Assembly (NCBI RefSeq): GCF_902712915.1
Contig: NZ_CACTIA010000005.1
Coordinates: 2,516,501 to 2,580,500 of the forward strand
Direction: 5' to 3'
Length of the DNA stretch: 64,000 nt
Origin: Acidiphilium sp. C61
GTDB taxonomy: Bacteria > Pseudomonadota > Alphaproteobacteria > Acetobacterales > Acetobacteraceae
Made by a program: the position numbers and the translations under genes. Numbering within the stretch: the first letter of the stretch is position 1; the number at the start of each line of letters is the position of its first letter. Shown here piece by piece: positions 40,840 to 50,472 of the stretch. The notes under the pieces were generated by a model, which searched no databases, was not told the origin of the DNA, and was given only the letters and a program-made list of their open reading frames with translations.

Positions 40840-43725
40840 ATGGCAGGGTCGGGCTACATCACCGTGCGCGGCGCGCGCGAGCACAATCTGAAAAACATCG
40901 ACGTCCGCATCCCGCGCGACCAGCTGACCGTGATCACCGGCCTGTCCGGCTCCGGCAAATCCTCGCTCGCCTTCGACACGATCTATGCCGAGGGCCAGCG
41001 CCGCTATGTCGAGAGCCTGTCCGCCTATGCGCGGCAGTTCCTCGAACTGATGGGCAAGCCGGATGTCGACAGTATCGAGGGCCTCTCCCCGGCGATCTCG
41101 ATCGAGCAGAAAACCACCTCGCGCAACCCGCGCTCCACCGTCGGCACCGTCACCGAAATCCACGACTACATGCGCCTGCTCTGGGCCCGCGCCGGCGTGC
41201 CCTATTCGCCGGCCACCGGCCTGCCGATCGAGGCGCAGACGGTGAGCCAGATGGTCGACCGGGTGATGGCGATGCCTTCCGGCACCCGGCTGCTGCTGCT
41301 CGCCCCGGTGGTGCGCGACCGCAAGGGCGAATACCGCAAGGAACTCGCCGAATTGCAGCGCCGCGGCTTCACCCGCGTGAAGGTCGACGGCAAGCTCTAC
41401 GAAATCGCCGAGGTGCCGGCGCTCAACAAGAAGATCAAGCACGAGATCGAGGCGGTGGTGGACCGCATCGTCGTGCGCGAGGGCGCGGAACAGCGCCTCG
41501 CCGATTCCTTCGAGACCGCGCTCGCCCTCTCGGATGGCATCGCCTATGCCGAGAACGCCGACAGCGGCGAGCGCACGGTGTTTTCCGCCCGCTTCGCCTG
41601 CCCGGTCTCCGGCTTCACGATCGAGGAGATCGAGCCGCGCCTGTTCAGCTTCAACTCGCCGCACGGCGCCTGCCCCGAATGCGCCGGTCTCGGCACCGAA
41701 ACCGTGTTCGACCCCGCGCTGATCGTCCCCGACGAGCGCCGCCCGCTCGCCGAGCAGGCCATCGCCCCCTGGGCCAACGCGCAATCGCCCTATTACGAAC
41801 AGACGCTGGCCAGCCTCGCGAAGCATTTCAAGGTGAAGCTGACCACGCCCTGGGAAGACCTGCCCGAGACGGTGCGCGAGGCGATCCTGTTCGGCGCCGG
41901 CACCACCGAGATCGCCTTCTCCTACAAGGATGGCGTGCGCGCCTATACCGTCACCCGCCCGTTCGAGGGGGTGGTGCGCAATCTCGAACGCCGCATGCGC
42001 GAGACCGACAGTGTCTGGGTGCGCGAGGAGCTGGCGCGCTACCAGGCCGAGCAGCCCTGCCGGCGCTGCCAGGGTGCGCGCCTGCGCGACGAGGCGCTGG
42101 CCGTCCGCATCGCCGCGAAAAACATCGCCGAGGCCTCGGATCTCTCGATCCGCGAGGCGCGCGACTGGTTCGCCACCGTGCTCGACACGCTGACCCCGCA
42201 GCGCCAGGACATCGCCCGCCGCATCCTGCGCGAGATCAACGAGCGGCTGCAATTCCTCGTCGATGTCGGGCTCGACTATCTCTCCCTTGCCCGCAGCTCG
42301 GCGACACTCTCCGGCGGCGAAAGCCAGCGCATCCGCCTCGCCAGCCAGATCGGCTCCGGCCTCACCGGCGTTCTCTATGTTCTCGACGAACCCTCGATCG
42401 GTCTGCACCAGCGCGATAACGAGCGGTTACTCGGAACGCTGCGCCGGCTGCGCGATCTCGGCAACACGGTCCTCGTCGTCGAGCATGACGAGGATGCGAT
42501 CCGCAGCGCCGATCATGTGATCGATATCGGCCCGCGCGCCGGTGTGCATGGCGGCGAGCTGATCGCCGAGGGCACGGTGGCCGACATCGCCGCCAATCCG
42601 CGCTCGCTCACCGGCGACTATCTCTCCGGCCGCCGCGCCATCGCGGTGCCGGACCGCCGCCGCCCGGTCGATCCCGCGCGGATGCTGAAACTCGTCGGCG
42701 CCCGCGGCAACAATCTCAAGACCGTCACCGGCGAATTCCCCCTCGGCGTGTTCACCGCCGTCACCGGCGTCTCCGGCGGCGGCAAGTCCACTCTGGTGAT
42801 CGACACGCTCTACAAGGCGGTCTCCCGCCGGCTGATGGGCTCGGGCCAGGTGCCCGCGCCGTTCGACCGGCTCGACGGGCTCGACCTGCTCGACAAGATC
42901 ATCGAGATCGACCAGTCGCCGATCGGCCGCACCCCGCGCTCGAACCCGGCGACCTATACCGATCTCTTCGCCCCGATCCGCGACTGGTTCGCCGAACTGC
43001 CGGAAAGCCGCGCGCGCGGCTACAAATCCGGCCGCTTCTCCTTCAACGTCAAGGGCGGGCGCTGCGAGGCCTGCCAGGGCGACGGTGTGCTGAAAATCGA
43101 GATGCACTTCCTGCCCGACGTGTTCGTCACCTGCGACACCTGCAAGGGAAAACGTTACAACCGCGAAACGCTGGAAATCCGCTTCCGCGACAAGTCGATC
43201 GCCGATGTGCTCGACATGAATGTCGACGAGGCGATGGGCTATTTCTCCGCCCAGCCGCGCATCCGCGACCGGCTCGAACTGCTCGGCAAGGTCGGGCTCG
43301 GCTACATCAAGCTCGGCCAGGCGGCGACCACCCTTTCGGGCGGCGAGGCGCAGCGCATCAAGCTCGCCAAGGAACTCGCCCGCCGCGCCACCGGCCGCAC
43401 GCTCTATATTCTTGACGAGCCGACAACAGGACTGCACTTTGAGGATGTCCGCAAATTGCTGGAGGTTCTCCATGCGCTGGTCGATGCCGGCAACACCGTG
43501 ATCGTGATCGAGCACAATCTGGAGGTCATCAAGACCGCCGATTGGATCATCGATCTCGGCCCCGAGGGCGGCGATGGCGGCGGCGAGATCGTCGCCGCCG
43601 GCACGCCCGAGGATGTGGTGGGGAGCGACCGCTCGCACACCGCCCGCTTCCTCGCCCCGCTGCTGCCCGATCCGCTGGCCAAGCCGGCGGCGCGACCCCC
43701 CGGCCGCCGCCGCAAGGTCGCCTGA
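40840..43725 (+). CDS. uvrA: Excinuclease ABC subunit A
   Basis: A 961-aa nucleotide-excision repair ATPase. Two ABC cassettes: Walker [16 protein letters not shown] and [13 protein letters not shown], signatures [12 protein letters not shown] and [12 protein letters not shown] with following Walker B segments ([11 protein letters not shown] and [11 protein letters not shown]). Zinc modules use CPECAGLG with CRRCQG, and CEACQGDG with CDTCKG. ATG 40840 follows directly on a LexA box, so expression should rise with DNA damage. Confidence 0.98.
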   Translation: MAGSGYITVRGAREHNLKNIDVRIPRDQLTVITGLSGSGKSSLAFDTIYAEGQRRYVESLSAYARQFLELMGKPDVDSIEGLSPAISIEQKTTSRNPRSTVGTVTEIHDYMRLLWARAGVPYSPATGLPIEAQTVSQMVDRVMAMPSGTRLLLLAPVVRDRKGEYRKELAELQRRGFTRVKVDGKLYEIAEVPALNKKIKHEIEAVVDRIVVREGAEQRLADSFETALALSDGIAYAENADSGERTVFSARFACPVSGFTIEEIEPRLFSFNSPHGACPECAGLGTETVFDPALIVPDERRPLAEQAIAPWANAQSPYYEQTLASLAKHFKVKLTTPWEDLPETVREAILFGAGTTEIAFSYKDGVRAYTVTRPFEGVVRNLERRMRETDSVWVREELARYQAEQPCRRCQGARLRDEALAVRIAAKNIAEASDLSIREARDWFATVLDTLTPQRQDIARRILREINERLQFLVDVGLDYLSLARSSATLSGGESQRIRLASQIGSGLTGVLYVLDEPSIGLHQRDNERLLGTLRRLRDLGNTVLVVEHDEDAIRSADHVIDIGPRAGVHGGELIAEGTVADIAANPRSLTGDYLSGRRAIAVPDRRRPVDPARMLKLVGARGNNLKTVTGEFPLGVFTAVTGVSGGGKSTLVIDTLYKAVSRRLMGSGQVPAPFDRLDGLDLLDKIIEIDQSPIGRTPRSNPATYTDLFAPIRDWFAELPESRARGYKSGRFSFNVKGGRCEACQGDGVLKIEMHFLPDVFVTCDTCKGKRYNRETLEIRFRDKSIADVLDMNVDEAMGYFSAQPRIRDRLELLGKVGLGYIKLGQAATTLSGGEAQRIKLAKELARRATGRTLYILDEPTTGLHFEDVRKLLEVLHALVDAGNTVIVIEHNLEVIKTADWIIDLGPEGGDGGGEIVAAGTPEDVVGSDRSHTARFLAPLLPDPLAKPAARPPGRRRKVA

Positions 43726-43734
43726 TGCTGCCCT

Positions 43735-43838
43735 AGAGCACGTTCCGATCCATCCGGATCGGATGTCGTGCTCTATCTTGTTGATAACCAGAGCATCTTT
43801 ATCCGATCAGATGCTTCCATCTGATCGGATGTTGCCCT
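43735..43838 (-). repeat. Mosaic palindromic repeat, copy G
   Basis: Reverse-orientation full copy: hairpin 2 (43735-43774), linker, hairpin 1 (43790-43838). Flanked by TA on both sides. It fills the gap between convergent uvrA and the molybdoenzyme gene, whose TAG stop (43837-43839) lies in its edge. Confidence 0.92.
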
Positions 43839-46125
43839 ACGCCCCGGCGGCGAGCGGCGCCACGGTGACCGGCACCGATTTGTAGGTCGGCGTGCCGCTC
43901 TGCCGGTCGTGCCGCGACAGCGGCATCAGCACGTTGGCCTCCGGGTAATAGGCCGCGACCGAGCCTTCCGCGATGTCGTATTCGATGGCGGTGAACCCGG
44001 CGAGGCGATGCGCCCCGTCCTCGGCATGGGCGACGTCGATGCGCCCGCCATGCTCGATGCCGAGCCGCTCCATGTCGGCGCGGTTCATGAACACGACGTC
44101 GCGCCGGCCGAACACGCCGCGATAGCGGTCGTCCATCCCGTAGATCGTGGTGTTGTACTGGTCATGGCTGCGGATCGTGGTCAGCAGCAGGGTCTCCTGC
44201 TCCGCGCCGGCGCCGCCCGGCGGCATGAACTCGGCGCGGCCCGAGGCGGTGCGCCACTCGCGCTCGGCCGGCGGGATCGGCAGGCGGAAGCCGCCCGGCA
44301 CGGCGACGCGCGCGTTGAAATCGGCGAAATCGGGGAATACCGCCTCGATCGCGTCGCGGATCAGGCTGTAATCGGCCACCATCTCGCCCCAGGGCACGGT
44401 GCTGCGGGGCAGGGTGGCCATCGCCATCCCGGCGACGATCGCTGGCTCCGAGCGCAGCAGCTGCGAGGCCGGCGCGAGCTTGCCGGCCGAGGCATGCACC
44501 ATCGACATCGAATCCTCGACGGTGATGACCTGCGGTCCGCTCTGCTGGATATCCTCCTCGGTGCGGCCGAGGCAGGGCAGGATGATCGATTCGCGGCCGA
44601 TCAGCAGATGCGAGCGGTTCAGCTTGGTGGCGACATGCACGGCGAGATCCAGCTTGCGCATCGCCGCGGCGCAGGCCTCGGTATCCGGCATGGCGATGGC
44701 GAGATTGCCGCCGAGTGCCAGCAGCGCGCGGGACTCGCCGCGCAGCATCGCCTCCATCGCCGCGACCGCGTCATGCCCGTGGGCGCGCGGCGGCGCGAAG
44801 CCGAACCGCTGCGCGATCCGCTCCAGCATCGCCTCGCCCGGCTTTTCGGTGATTCCCACGGTGCGGTCGCCCTGCACGTTGGAATGGCCGCGCAGCGGGC
44901 AGATCCCCGCTCCCTCGCGGCCGAAATTCCCGCGCAGCAGCAGCAGGTTGGCGATCTGGCGCACATTCTGCGTGCCGGTCGAATGCTGGGTGATGCCCAT
45001 GCCATAGGTGACGATGGTCGATTTCGCCCGCGCGTAATGCCCCGCCACGGTGGCGAGATCGGCGCGCGACAGCCCGCTCGCCGCCTCGATCCGCTCCCAC
45101 GGCGTCGCGCGCAGGTCGGCGGCGAGATCGTCGAACCCGTTGGTGTGGGCCGCGATGAACTCCCGATCCAGGATCCCGGCCTCCGGCCCCGCCTCGGCAT
45201 CGAGTTCGAGCAGCGCCTTCATGATGCCCGAGAGTGCCGCGGCATCGCCGCCGACCCGCACCTTGAGATAGGTCGAGGCGATCGGCGTCGCCCCCATCGT
45301 CGCCATCTCCACCGCGTTCTGCGGATCGGCGAAGCGTTCCAGCGCCCGCTCGCGCATCGGGTTGAACACGATGATCGGCACCCCGCGGCGCGCCACCTCG
45401 TGCAGCGTGCCCATCATGCGCGGATGGTTGGTGCCGGGATTGTGGCCCATCGCGATGATCAGGTCGCAATGGTCGAAATCGTCGAGCGAGACGGTGCCCT
45501 TGCCGAACCCGATCGACTGCGGCAGCCCGACGCTGGTCGCCTCATGGCACATGTTCGAGCAGTCGGGGAAATTGTTGGTGCCGTATTCGCGGGCGAACAG
45601 CTGGTAGAGGAACGCCGCCTCGTTCGAGGCGCGGCCGGAGGTGTAGAACTCCACCATGTTGGGGTCGGGCAGGGCGCGCAGCACCGCGCCGATGCGGGCG
45701 AAGGCGTCGTCCCAGCCGATCTCGCGATAGGTGTCGCTCGCGTGGTCATAGGCCAGCGGATGGGTCAGCCGCCCGGCATCCTCCAGCGCGTGGTCGGACC
45801 AGCCGAGCAGCTCGCTCACCGTGTGGGCGGCGAAGAAATCGGGGCCGACGCGCTTGCGCGTCGCTTCCCAGGTCACCGCCTTGGCGCCGTTCTCGCAGAA
45901 CTGGAAGGTCGAGGTGTGTTCCTTGTCCGGCCAGGCGCAGCCGGGGCAGTCGAACCCGGTGGGCTTGTTGGTGCGCAGCAGCAGGCGGGCGGCGTCGCCG
46001 GCATCCATCTGGGTGCGGATCGCCTTGGCGGTGGCGCGCAGCGCGCCCCAGCCGCCGGCGGGCGCGCCATAGGGCCGGATGCCCTTCAGGTTGTGATCGG
46101 GCACGATGCGACGTCGCGTGGTCAT
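43837..46125 (-). CDS. FdhF/YdeP-family molybdopterin oxidoreductase
   Basis: A 762-aa cytosolic molybdopterin-bis(MGD) protein of the formate-dehydrogenase-like YdeP family. The N-terminal cysteines of the cluster region are CPGCAWPD and FCENGAK; DCSNMCHEATSVGL and IAMGHNPGTNHPR mark the cofactor-binding domain; a C-terminal MopB domain contains LLLTTIRSHDQYNTTIYG. The physiological substrate of the family is not settled; in E. coli YdeP aids acid resistance. ATG 46125 is preferred (GGAG nine bases before) to 46134. It needs MoaB-type cofactor synthesis. It is divergent from a LysR gene, which may control it. Confidence 0.88.
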   Translation of the reverse strand: MTTRRRIVPDHNLKGIRPYGAPAGGWGALRATAKAIRTQMDAGDAARLLLRTNKPTGFDCPGCAWPDKEHTSTFQFCENGAKAVTWEATRKRVGPDFFAAHTVSELLGWSDHALEDAGRLTHPLAYDHASDTYREIGWDDAFARIGAVLRALPDPNMVEFYTSGRASNEAAFLYQLFAREYGTNNFPDCSNMCHEATSVGLPQSIGFGKGTVSLDDFDHCDLIIAMGHNPGTNHPRMMGTLHEVARRGVPIIVFNPMRERALERFADPQNAVEMATMGATPIASTYLKVRVGGDAAALSGIMKALLELDAEAGPEAGILDREFIAAHTNGFDDLAADLRATPWERIEAASGLSRADLATVAGHYARAKSTIVTYGMGITQHSTGTQNVRQIANLLLLRGNFGREGAGICPLRGHSNVQGDRTVGITEKPGEAMLERIAQRFGFAPPRAHGHDAVAAMEAMLRGESRALLALGGNLAIAMPDTEACAAAMRKLDLAVHVATKLNRSHLLIGRESIILPCLGRTEEDIQQSGPQVITVEDSMSMVHASAGKLAPASQLLRSEPAIVAGMAMATLPRSTVPWGEMVADYSLIRDAIEAVFPDFADFNARVAVPGGFRLPIPPAEREWRTASGRAEFMPPGGAGAEQETLLLTTIRSHDQYNTTIYGMDDRYRGVFGRRDVVFMNRADMERLGIEHGGRIDVAHAEDGAHRLAGFTAIEYDIAEGSVAAYYPEANVLMPLSRHDRQSGTPTYKSVPVTVAPLAAGA

Positions 46126-46141
46126 GGGCTGCATCTCCGCT

Positions 46142-46245
46142 AGAGCGCCTTCCGGTCCGTCGGGGCCGGCCGCGGTTCTCTATGATGGTGATCATTAAAG
46201 CATCGTTACCCGCTCGGATATTTCCATCCGCCCGGGCGGTGCTCT
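46142..46245 (-). repeat. Mosaic palindromic repeat, copy H (diverged, structure kept)
   Basis: Reverse-orientation copy with many substitutions (CCGGTCC-gtcg-GGGCCGG core, TAGAGCGCC start, GGTGCTCT end). Several changes keep pairing, some through G-U, so the fold appears conserved despite sequence drift. It lies in the 319-nt divergent region between the molybdoenzyme and LysR genes; the rest (46246-46444) holds no clear gene or promoter. Confidence 0.75.
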
Positions 46246-46444
46246 GGTCTGGCCGCGCCGGCCCGCAAGCCGGTCGCGCCTCGCACGTGAGCCAGTGTGT
46301 CCGAACCTGCAACCCCTTGGACGACAAAATACCTGTGCAGAACGGGGCAGGGGGCACGACCCCCCTTGCTGCGCGGCGGTGTATGGCCGACATCAGGGCC
46401 GATCGGCGTCTGCTGTAGGGCGTCGCCCCGCCGGAGGTCAGAAC

Positions 46445-47377
46445 GTGGATTACCTGGGAGCCTTGCGCCTGTTCGGCCGCGCGGTCGAGCTTGGCAGTTT
46501 CTCGAAGGCGGCCGAGGCGCAGGGGGCGAAAGTGTCGACCGTCTCGCGCGCCGTCGCCGGGCTCGAGGCCGATCTCGGCGTCGCCCTGTTCCACCGCTCG
46601 ACCCGCCGCCTCCACCTCACCGAGCCGGGCGAGCAATTCTACGCCCAGGTGCAGGCCATCCTCCGCAATCTTGACGAAGCGCGCGATTCCGTCGCGGCGA
46701 TGCAGGCGCGGCCGCAGGGCCTGCTGCGGCTCAACCTGCCCGGCGCCTTCGGCCGCCGCCATGTCGTCCCCTTCATCCCGGAATTCCTCAAGCTCTATCC
46801 CGGCCTCAGGCTCGAACTCTCCTTCACCGACGTGCGGATGGACCTGCTGGCCAGCGGCGCCGACCTCGCCATCCGCATCGGCCCGCTGATCGATTCGACG
46901 CTGATCGCCCGCAAGCTCGCCGGCCATCGCCGCGTCGTCTGCGCGAGCCCGTCCTATCTCGCCAGCGCCCCGCCGCTCGCCGCGCCGCGCGACCTGCTGC
47001 GCCACAACGCCCTGATCTACACGCTGCAACCGACCGACCGCTGGTTCTTCCGCCGCGGCGCCGAGGCCGGCGCGCCGGAGGAGGAAGTGCCGATCGCCGG
47101 CATTCTCCGCTCCGATGATTCCGAGGCGCTGCTCGATGCCGCCCTCGCCGGCGTCGGCATCGCCCTGCTACCGGTCTGGCTGGTCGGCGAGGACATCGCC
47201 CGCGGCCGGCTGGTGCGGCTGCTGCCGGACTGGTTCTCGATGATCTCGACCCGCCCCGGCGGCATCTACGGCATCTACCCGCCGCATGCCCGCATCTCCC
47301 CCAAGGTGCGCGCCTTTCTCGACTTCATCGAGACGAAATTCGGCCGCCCGCCCTACTGGGATACCGAGGCCGGCTGA
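46445..47377 (+). CDS. LysR-family transcriptional regulator
   Basis: A 310-aa LTTR with the winged helix (LRLFGRAVELGSFSKAAEAQG, AVAGLEADLGVALFHRSTRRLHLTEPG: landmark parts) and an effector-binding domain of the small AaeR/DsdC-like type. GTG 46445 has an ideal GGAGG ten bases before it. It is divergent from the molybdoenzyme gene, suggesting that gene as target (inference). Confidence 0.9.
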   Translation: MDYLGALRLFGRAVELGSFSKAAEAQGAKVSTVSRAVAGLEADLGVALFHRSTRRLHLTEPGEQFYAQVQAILRNLDEARDSVAAMQARPQGLLRLNLPGAFGRRHVVPFIPEFLKLYPGLRLELSFTDVRMDLLASGADLAIRIGPLIDSTLIARKLAGHRRVVCASPSYLASAPPLAAPRDLLRHNALIYTLQPTDRWFFRRGAEAGAPEEEVPIAGILRSDDSEALLDAALAGVGIALLPVWLVGEDIARGRLVRLLPDWFSMISTRPGGIYGIYPPHARISPKVRAFLDFIETKFGRPPYWDTEAG

Positions 47378-47434
47378 TCCCTCCCGCCCGGCCTACCCGT
47401 TCCGTCCCGTCTCCCCCGCCCGAGGATTGCCCGC

Positions 47435-48346
47435 ATGATCGTTCACGACCGCGCCAACACGCTGACCCTGCTGACCACCCTGCGCGGCTCGATCCTGCAA
47501 CGCGTCGCGCCGCGGCTGCTGGCGCTGTTCCTGCTCGCCCTCGCCGTCACCATCGCCCATGCAATCCACCCGCTGCCGGACTGGCCGCTGGCCACCGTGC
47601 CCTTCACCCTGCTCGGCCTCGGCCTGTCGATCTTTCTCGGCTTCCGCAACAGCGCCTGCTACGACCGCTGGTGGGAAGGGCGGCGGCAATGGGGAACGCT
47701 GATCGCCGAATCCCGCGCCCTGATCCGCGAGATCACCGCGCTCCTGCCCGATGACGCCGCACTCACTCAGCGCCTCGGCGGCCGCATCGCCGCCTTCGCC
47801 CACCTGCTGCGCGATCATCTGCGCGGCGCGGCGGGGGCGGACTGGCAGGACTGGCTCGCCCCCGCCGAGCGCGCGTGGCTCGCCGGCCAGCGCAACCGGC
47901 CGGACGCGGCGCTGCGCCTGCTCTCCGCCGAACTGGCCGGCCTCGTCGCCGCCGGCAGGCTGAGCGACATGCTCTACCGCATCCTCGCCGAGCGCATCGC
48001 CGCGATGACCGGCATCCAGGCCGCCTGCGAGCGCCTGCGCACCACGCCCACCCCCTTCACCTACTCCCTGCTGCTGCACCGCACCGCATGGCTGTTCTGC
48101 ATCTTCCTCCCCTTCGGCTTCGTGCAGACGCTCGGCCTCGCCACACCCATCGTCACGGTGATCCTCGGCTATGCGTTTTTCGGCCTCGATGCGCTGGGCG
48201 ACGAGCTGGAGGAGCCTTTCGCCATCTCCCAAAATGCCTTGCCGCTCAATGCTTTCGCACGAACGATCGAGATCGCGGTGCTCGAAGCCCTCGGCGCCGA
48301 CGAGCTGCCGCCGCCGCTGTTGCCGGTCAATCACGTCCTGTCGTGA
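47435..48346 (+). CDS. Bestrophin-family (UPF0187) membrane protein
   Basis: A 303-aa protein of the bestrophin-like anion/cation channel family. The signature LGLGLSIFLGFRNSACYDRWWEGRRQWG (in parts: FLGFRNSACYDRWWEGR) follows two N-terminal helices, and C-terminal segments include GLDALGDELEEPF, a family hallmark. Ion specificity in bacteria varies. It stands alone between LysR and the regulator of cytochrome bd. Confidence 0.9.
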   Translation: MIVHDRANTLTLLTTLRGSILQRVAPRLLALFLLALAVTIAHAIHPLPDWPLATVPFTLLGLGLSIFLGFRNSACYDRWWEGRRQWGTLIAESRALIREITALLPDDAALTQRLGGRIAAFAHLLRDHLRGAAGADWQDWLAPAERAWLAGQRNRPDAALRLLSAELAGLVAAGRLSDMLYRILAERIAAMTGIQAACERLRTTPTPFTYSLLLHRTAWLFCIFLPFGFVQTLGLATPIVTVILGYAFFGLDALGDELEEPFAISQNALPLNAFARTIEIAVLEALGADELPPPLLPVNHVLS

Positions 48347-48361
48347 ACCCCGCCCCATGGG

Positions 48362-48409
48362 TTGACATGGCCGCGTCACTGGCTACTTGGATTTCAGAAA
48401 TTACTGAAA
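48362..48409 (+). promoter_or_regulatory. Promoter and operator of the regulator-cydAB operon
   Basis: TTGACA (48362-48367) is a consensus -35; a weak -10 (TACTTG) follows after 16 bases. Next to it TTTCAG-aaatta-CTGAAA (48392-48409) is a perfect 6+6 bp inverted repeat just before the GTG start, a likely operator for the encoded MarR/GbsR-like protein. Confidence 0.5.
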
Positions 48410-48418
48410 GTTCAGACA

Positions 48419-49057
48419 GTGCCGCTCTCCCCCATCATCGAGGCCTTCGTGCTGCATTTCGGCGAGATGGGCAGCCATTGGGGCATCAACCGCACGGTCG
48501 GGCAGATCTACGCGCTGCTCTACGTGTCCGATCGCCCGCTGCCGGCCGACGAGATCGCCGAAACCCTCGGCTTCTCCCGCTCGAACGTCTCGATGGGGCT
48601 GAAGGAGCTGCAATCCTGGCGCCTCGTGCGGCTGCAACACCTGTCGGGTGACCGGCGCGAGCATTTCTCGACCCCGGACGACATCTGGCAGATCGTCCGC
48701 GCCCTCGCCGAGGAGCGCCGCCGCCGCGAGATCGACCCCACCCTCACCGTGCTGCGCGACCTGCTGATGGAGGCCCCCCGCTCGGAGGCCGACCGGCTCG
48801 CCCAGCGCCGCCTCGCCGAGATGCACGACCTGATCGAGCTGCTGATGCGCTGGTCGGAAGACGTGCAGAAGCTCGACAACAAGGATCTGGTCCAGCTGCT
48901 CCGCCTCGGCGGCCGCGTCGTCGCGCTGCTGGAACTGAAGAACCGCCTGCCGCTGCTCGGGCGCGGCAAGGCCGGCCGCTCCCGGCCCGAGACAACCGAA
49001 GCCGACGCCCTTGCCGGCGCCGACGCCGACGACAACAACGATACGGACAGAGAATGA
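48419..49057 (+). CDS. GbsR/MarR-family transcriptional regulator of cytochrome bd
   Basis: A 212-aa winged-helix protein (GQIYALLYVSDRPLPADEIAETLGFSRSNVSMGLKEL: helix FSRSNVSMGLKEL binds DNA) with a long C-terminal helical tail rich in Glu and Asp. A longer frame starts at TTG 48362, but this would place the consensus -35 inside the gene; GTG 48419 is therefore preferred. The stop overlaps the cydA start (ATGA), so it is in an operon with the oxidase and probably controls it. Confidence 0.82.
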   Translation: MPLSPIIEAFVLHFGEMGSHWGINRTVGQIYALLYVSDRPLPADEIAETLGFSRSNVSMGLKELQSWRLVRLQHLSGDRREHFSTPDDIWQIVRALAEERRRREIDPTLTVLRDLLMEAPRSEADRLAQRRLAEMHDLIELLMRWSEDVQKLDNKDLVQLLRLGGRVVALLELKNRLPLLGRGKAGRSRPETTEADALAGADADDNNDTDRE

Positions 49058-50472
49058 CAAGCATGCATGCCGGCGGGCTGGCGATCGTGCTCGCACGCGC
49101 CCAGTTCGGTTTCACCATCGCCTTTCACATCATGTTCCCGGCCTTCTCGATCGGGCTCGCCGCCTATCTGACGGTGCTCGAGCTGATGTGGCTGGTCACC
49201 AATCGCCCGGTCTATCTCGACGCCTATCGCTACTGGCTGAAGATCTTCGCCGTGATCTTCGCGATCGGCGTCGTCTCCGGCCTGGTGATGGCCTACGAGG
49301 TCGGCGCCAACTGGTCCGGCTACTCGGCCAAGGTCGGGCCGATCCTCGGGCCGCTGCTCGCCTGGGAGACGATGACGGCCTTCTTCCTCGAGGCCGGCTT
49401 CCTCGGCATCATGCTGTTCGGCATGTCGCGCGTCGGCCCGAAGCTGCATTTCGCGGCGACCGCGCTGGTCTCGATCGGCACGCTGATCTCGGCCTCGTGG
49501 ATTCTCGCCGCGAATTCGTGGATGCAGACGCCCCGCGGCTACGCGATCGGCGCGAACGGCGATTTCGTGCCGAAGAACTGGCTCGCCATCATCTTCAACC
49601 CGACCTTCCCCTACATGTGGCTGCACATGGTGCTCGCCGCCTTCATCGCGACGGCGCTCGCCGTCGGCGCGGTCGGCGCGTTCCACCTGCTGCGCAACCC
49701 GAAAAACCCGGTCAGCCGGCTGATGTTCTCGATGGCGATGTGGATGCTGACCATCGCCGTGCCGGTCCAGGGCTATATCGGCGATGAATCCGGCCGCGCG
49801 ACGATGACCGACCAGCCGCTGAAGCTCGCCGCGATGGAGGGCGACTTCCACACCCGCGCCGGCCAGGCGCTGCACCTGTTCGGCTGGCCCAGCCGCAGCC
49901 TCGGCCGCCTGCTCTATGACGTGAAGATCCCCGATCTCGGCTCGCTGATCATCACCCACAAGCTGCACGGCGTGGTGCAGGGGCTCGATGCGTTCCCGAA
50001 ATCCGACTGGCCGGTGCTGATCCCGACCTTCTGGGGCTTCCGCGTCATGGTCGGGCTGTGGTCGCTGATGCTGCTCCTCGCCCTCGGCGCGCTGGCCCTG
50101 CGCCGCGGCGGCCGGCTCTATGAGAACGCCTGGTTCAAGCGCTTCGCGGTGGCGATGGGCCCGGCCGGCTTCATCACCATCATCGCCGGCTGGGTGGTCA
50201 CCGAAACCGGCCGCCAGCCCTGGACGGTCTATGGTGTGCTGCGCACGGTGCAGAGCGCCTCGCCGCTCACCCTGGGCGAGATCGTCTGGTCGTTCGGCGT
50301 CATCATCGTGCTCTACACGCTCGTCTTCGGCGTCGGCATCCGCTACGTGCTCGGCCTGATGGCGCATGAGCCGACGGTGGGCGAACCGCCGCTGCGCGAC
50401 GACAAGCCGCTGCGCAGCCATGGCCCGCACCGCCTGCACGATCCCGCTGCCGCCCCGAGCCCGGCGGAGTGA
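49054..50472 (+). CDS. cydA: Cytochrome bd ubiquinol oxidase subunit I (CIO type)
   Basis: A 472-aa membrane subunit holding haems b558, b595 and d. FGFTIAFHIMFPAFSIGL carries the high-spin haem His; GRQPW (TETGRQPWTVYG) is the conserved quinol-site motif. The Q-loop between helices 6 and 7 is short, characteristic of cyanide-insensitive oxidases. It accepts electrons from quinol and reduces oxygen. Coupled to the upstream regulator by a four-base overlap. Confidence 0.94.
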   Translation: MTSMHAGGLAIVLARAQFGFTIAFHIMFPAFSIGLAAYLTVLELMWLVTNRPVYLDAYRYWLKIFAVIFAIGVVSGLVMAYEVGANWSGYSAKVGPILGPLLAWETMTAFFLEAGFLGIMLFGMSRVGPKLHFAATALVSIGTLISASWILAANSWMQTPRGYAIGANGDFVPKNWLAIIFNPTFPYMWLHMVLAAFIATALAVGAVGAFHLLRNPKNPVSRLMFSMAMWMLTIAVPVQGYIGDESGRATMTDQPLKLAAMEGDFHTRAGQALHLFGWPSRSLGRLLYDVKIPDLGSLIITHKLHGVVQGLDAFPKSDWPVLIPTFWGFRVMVGLWSLMLLLALGALALRRGGRLYENAWFKRFAVAMGPAGFITIIAGWVVTETGRQPWTVYGVLRTVQSASPLTLGEIVWSFGVIIVLYTLVFGVGIRYVLGLMAHEPTVGEPPLRDDKPLRSHGPHRLHDPAAAPSPAE

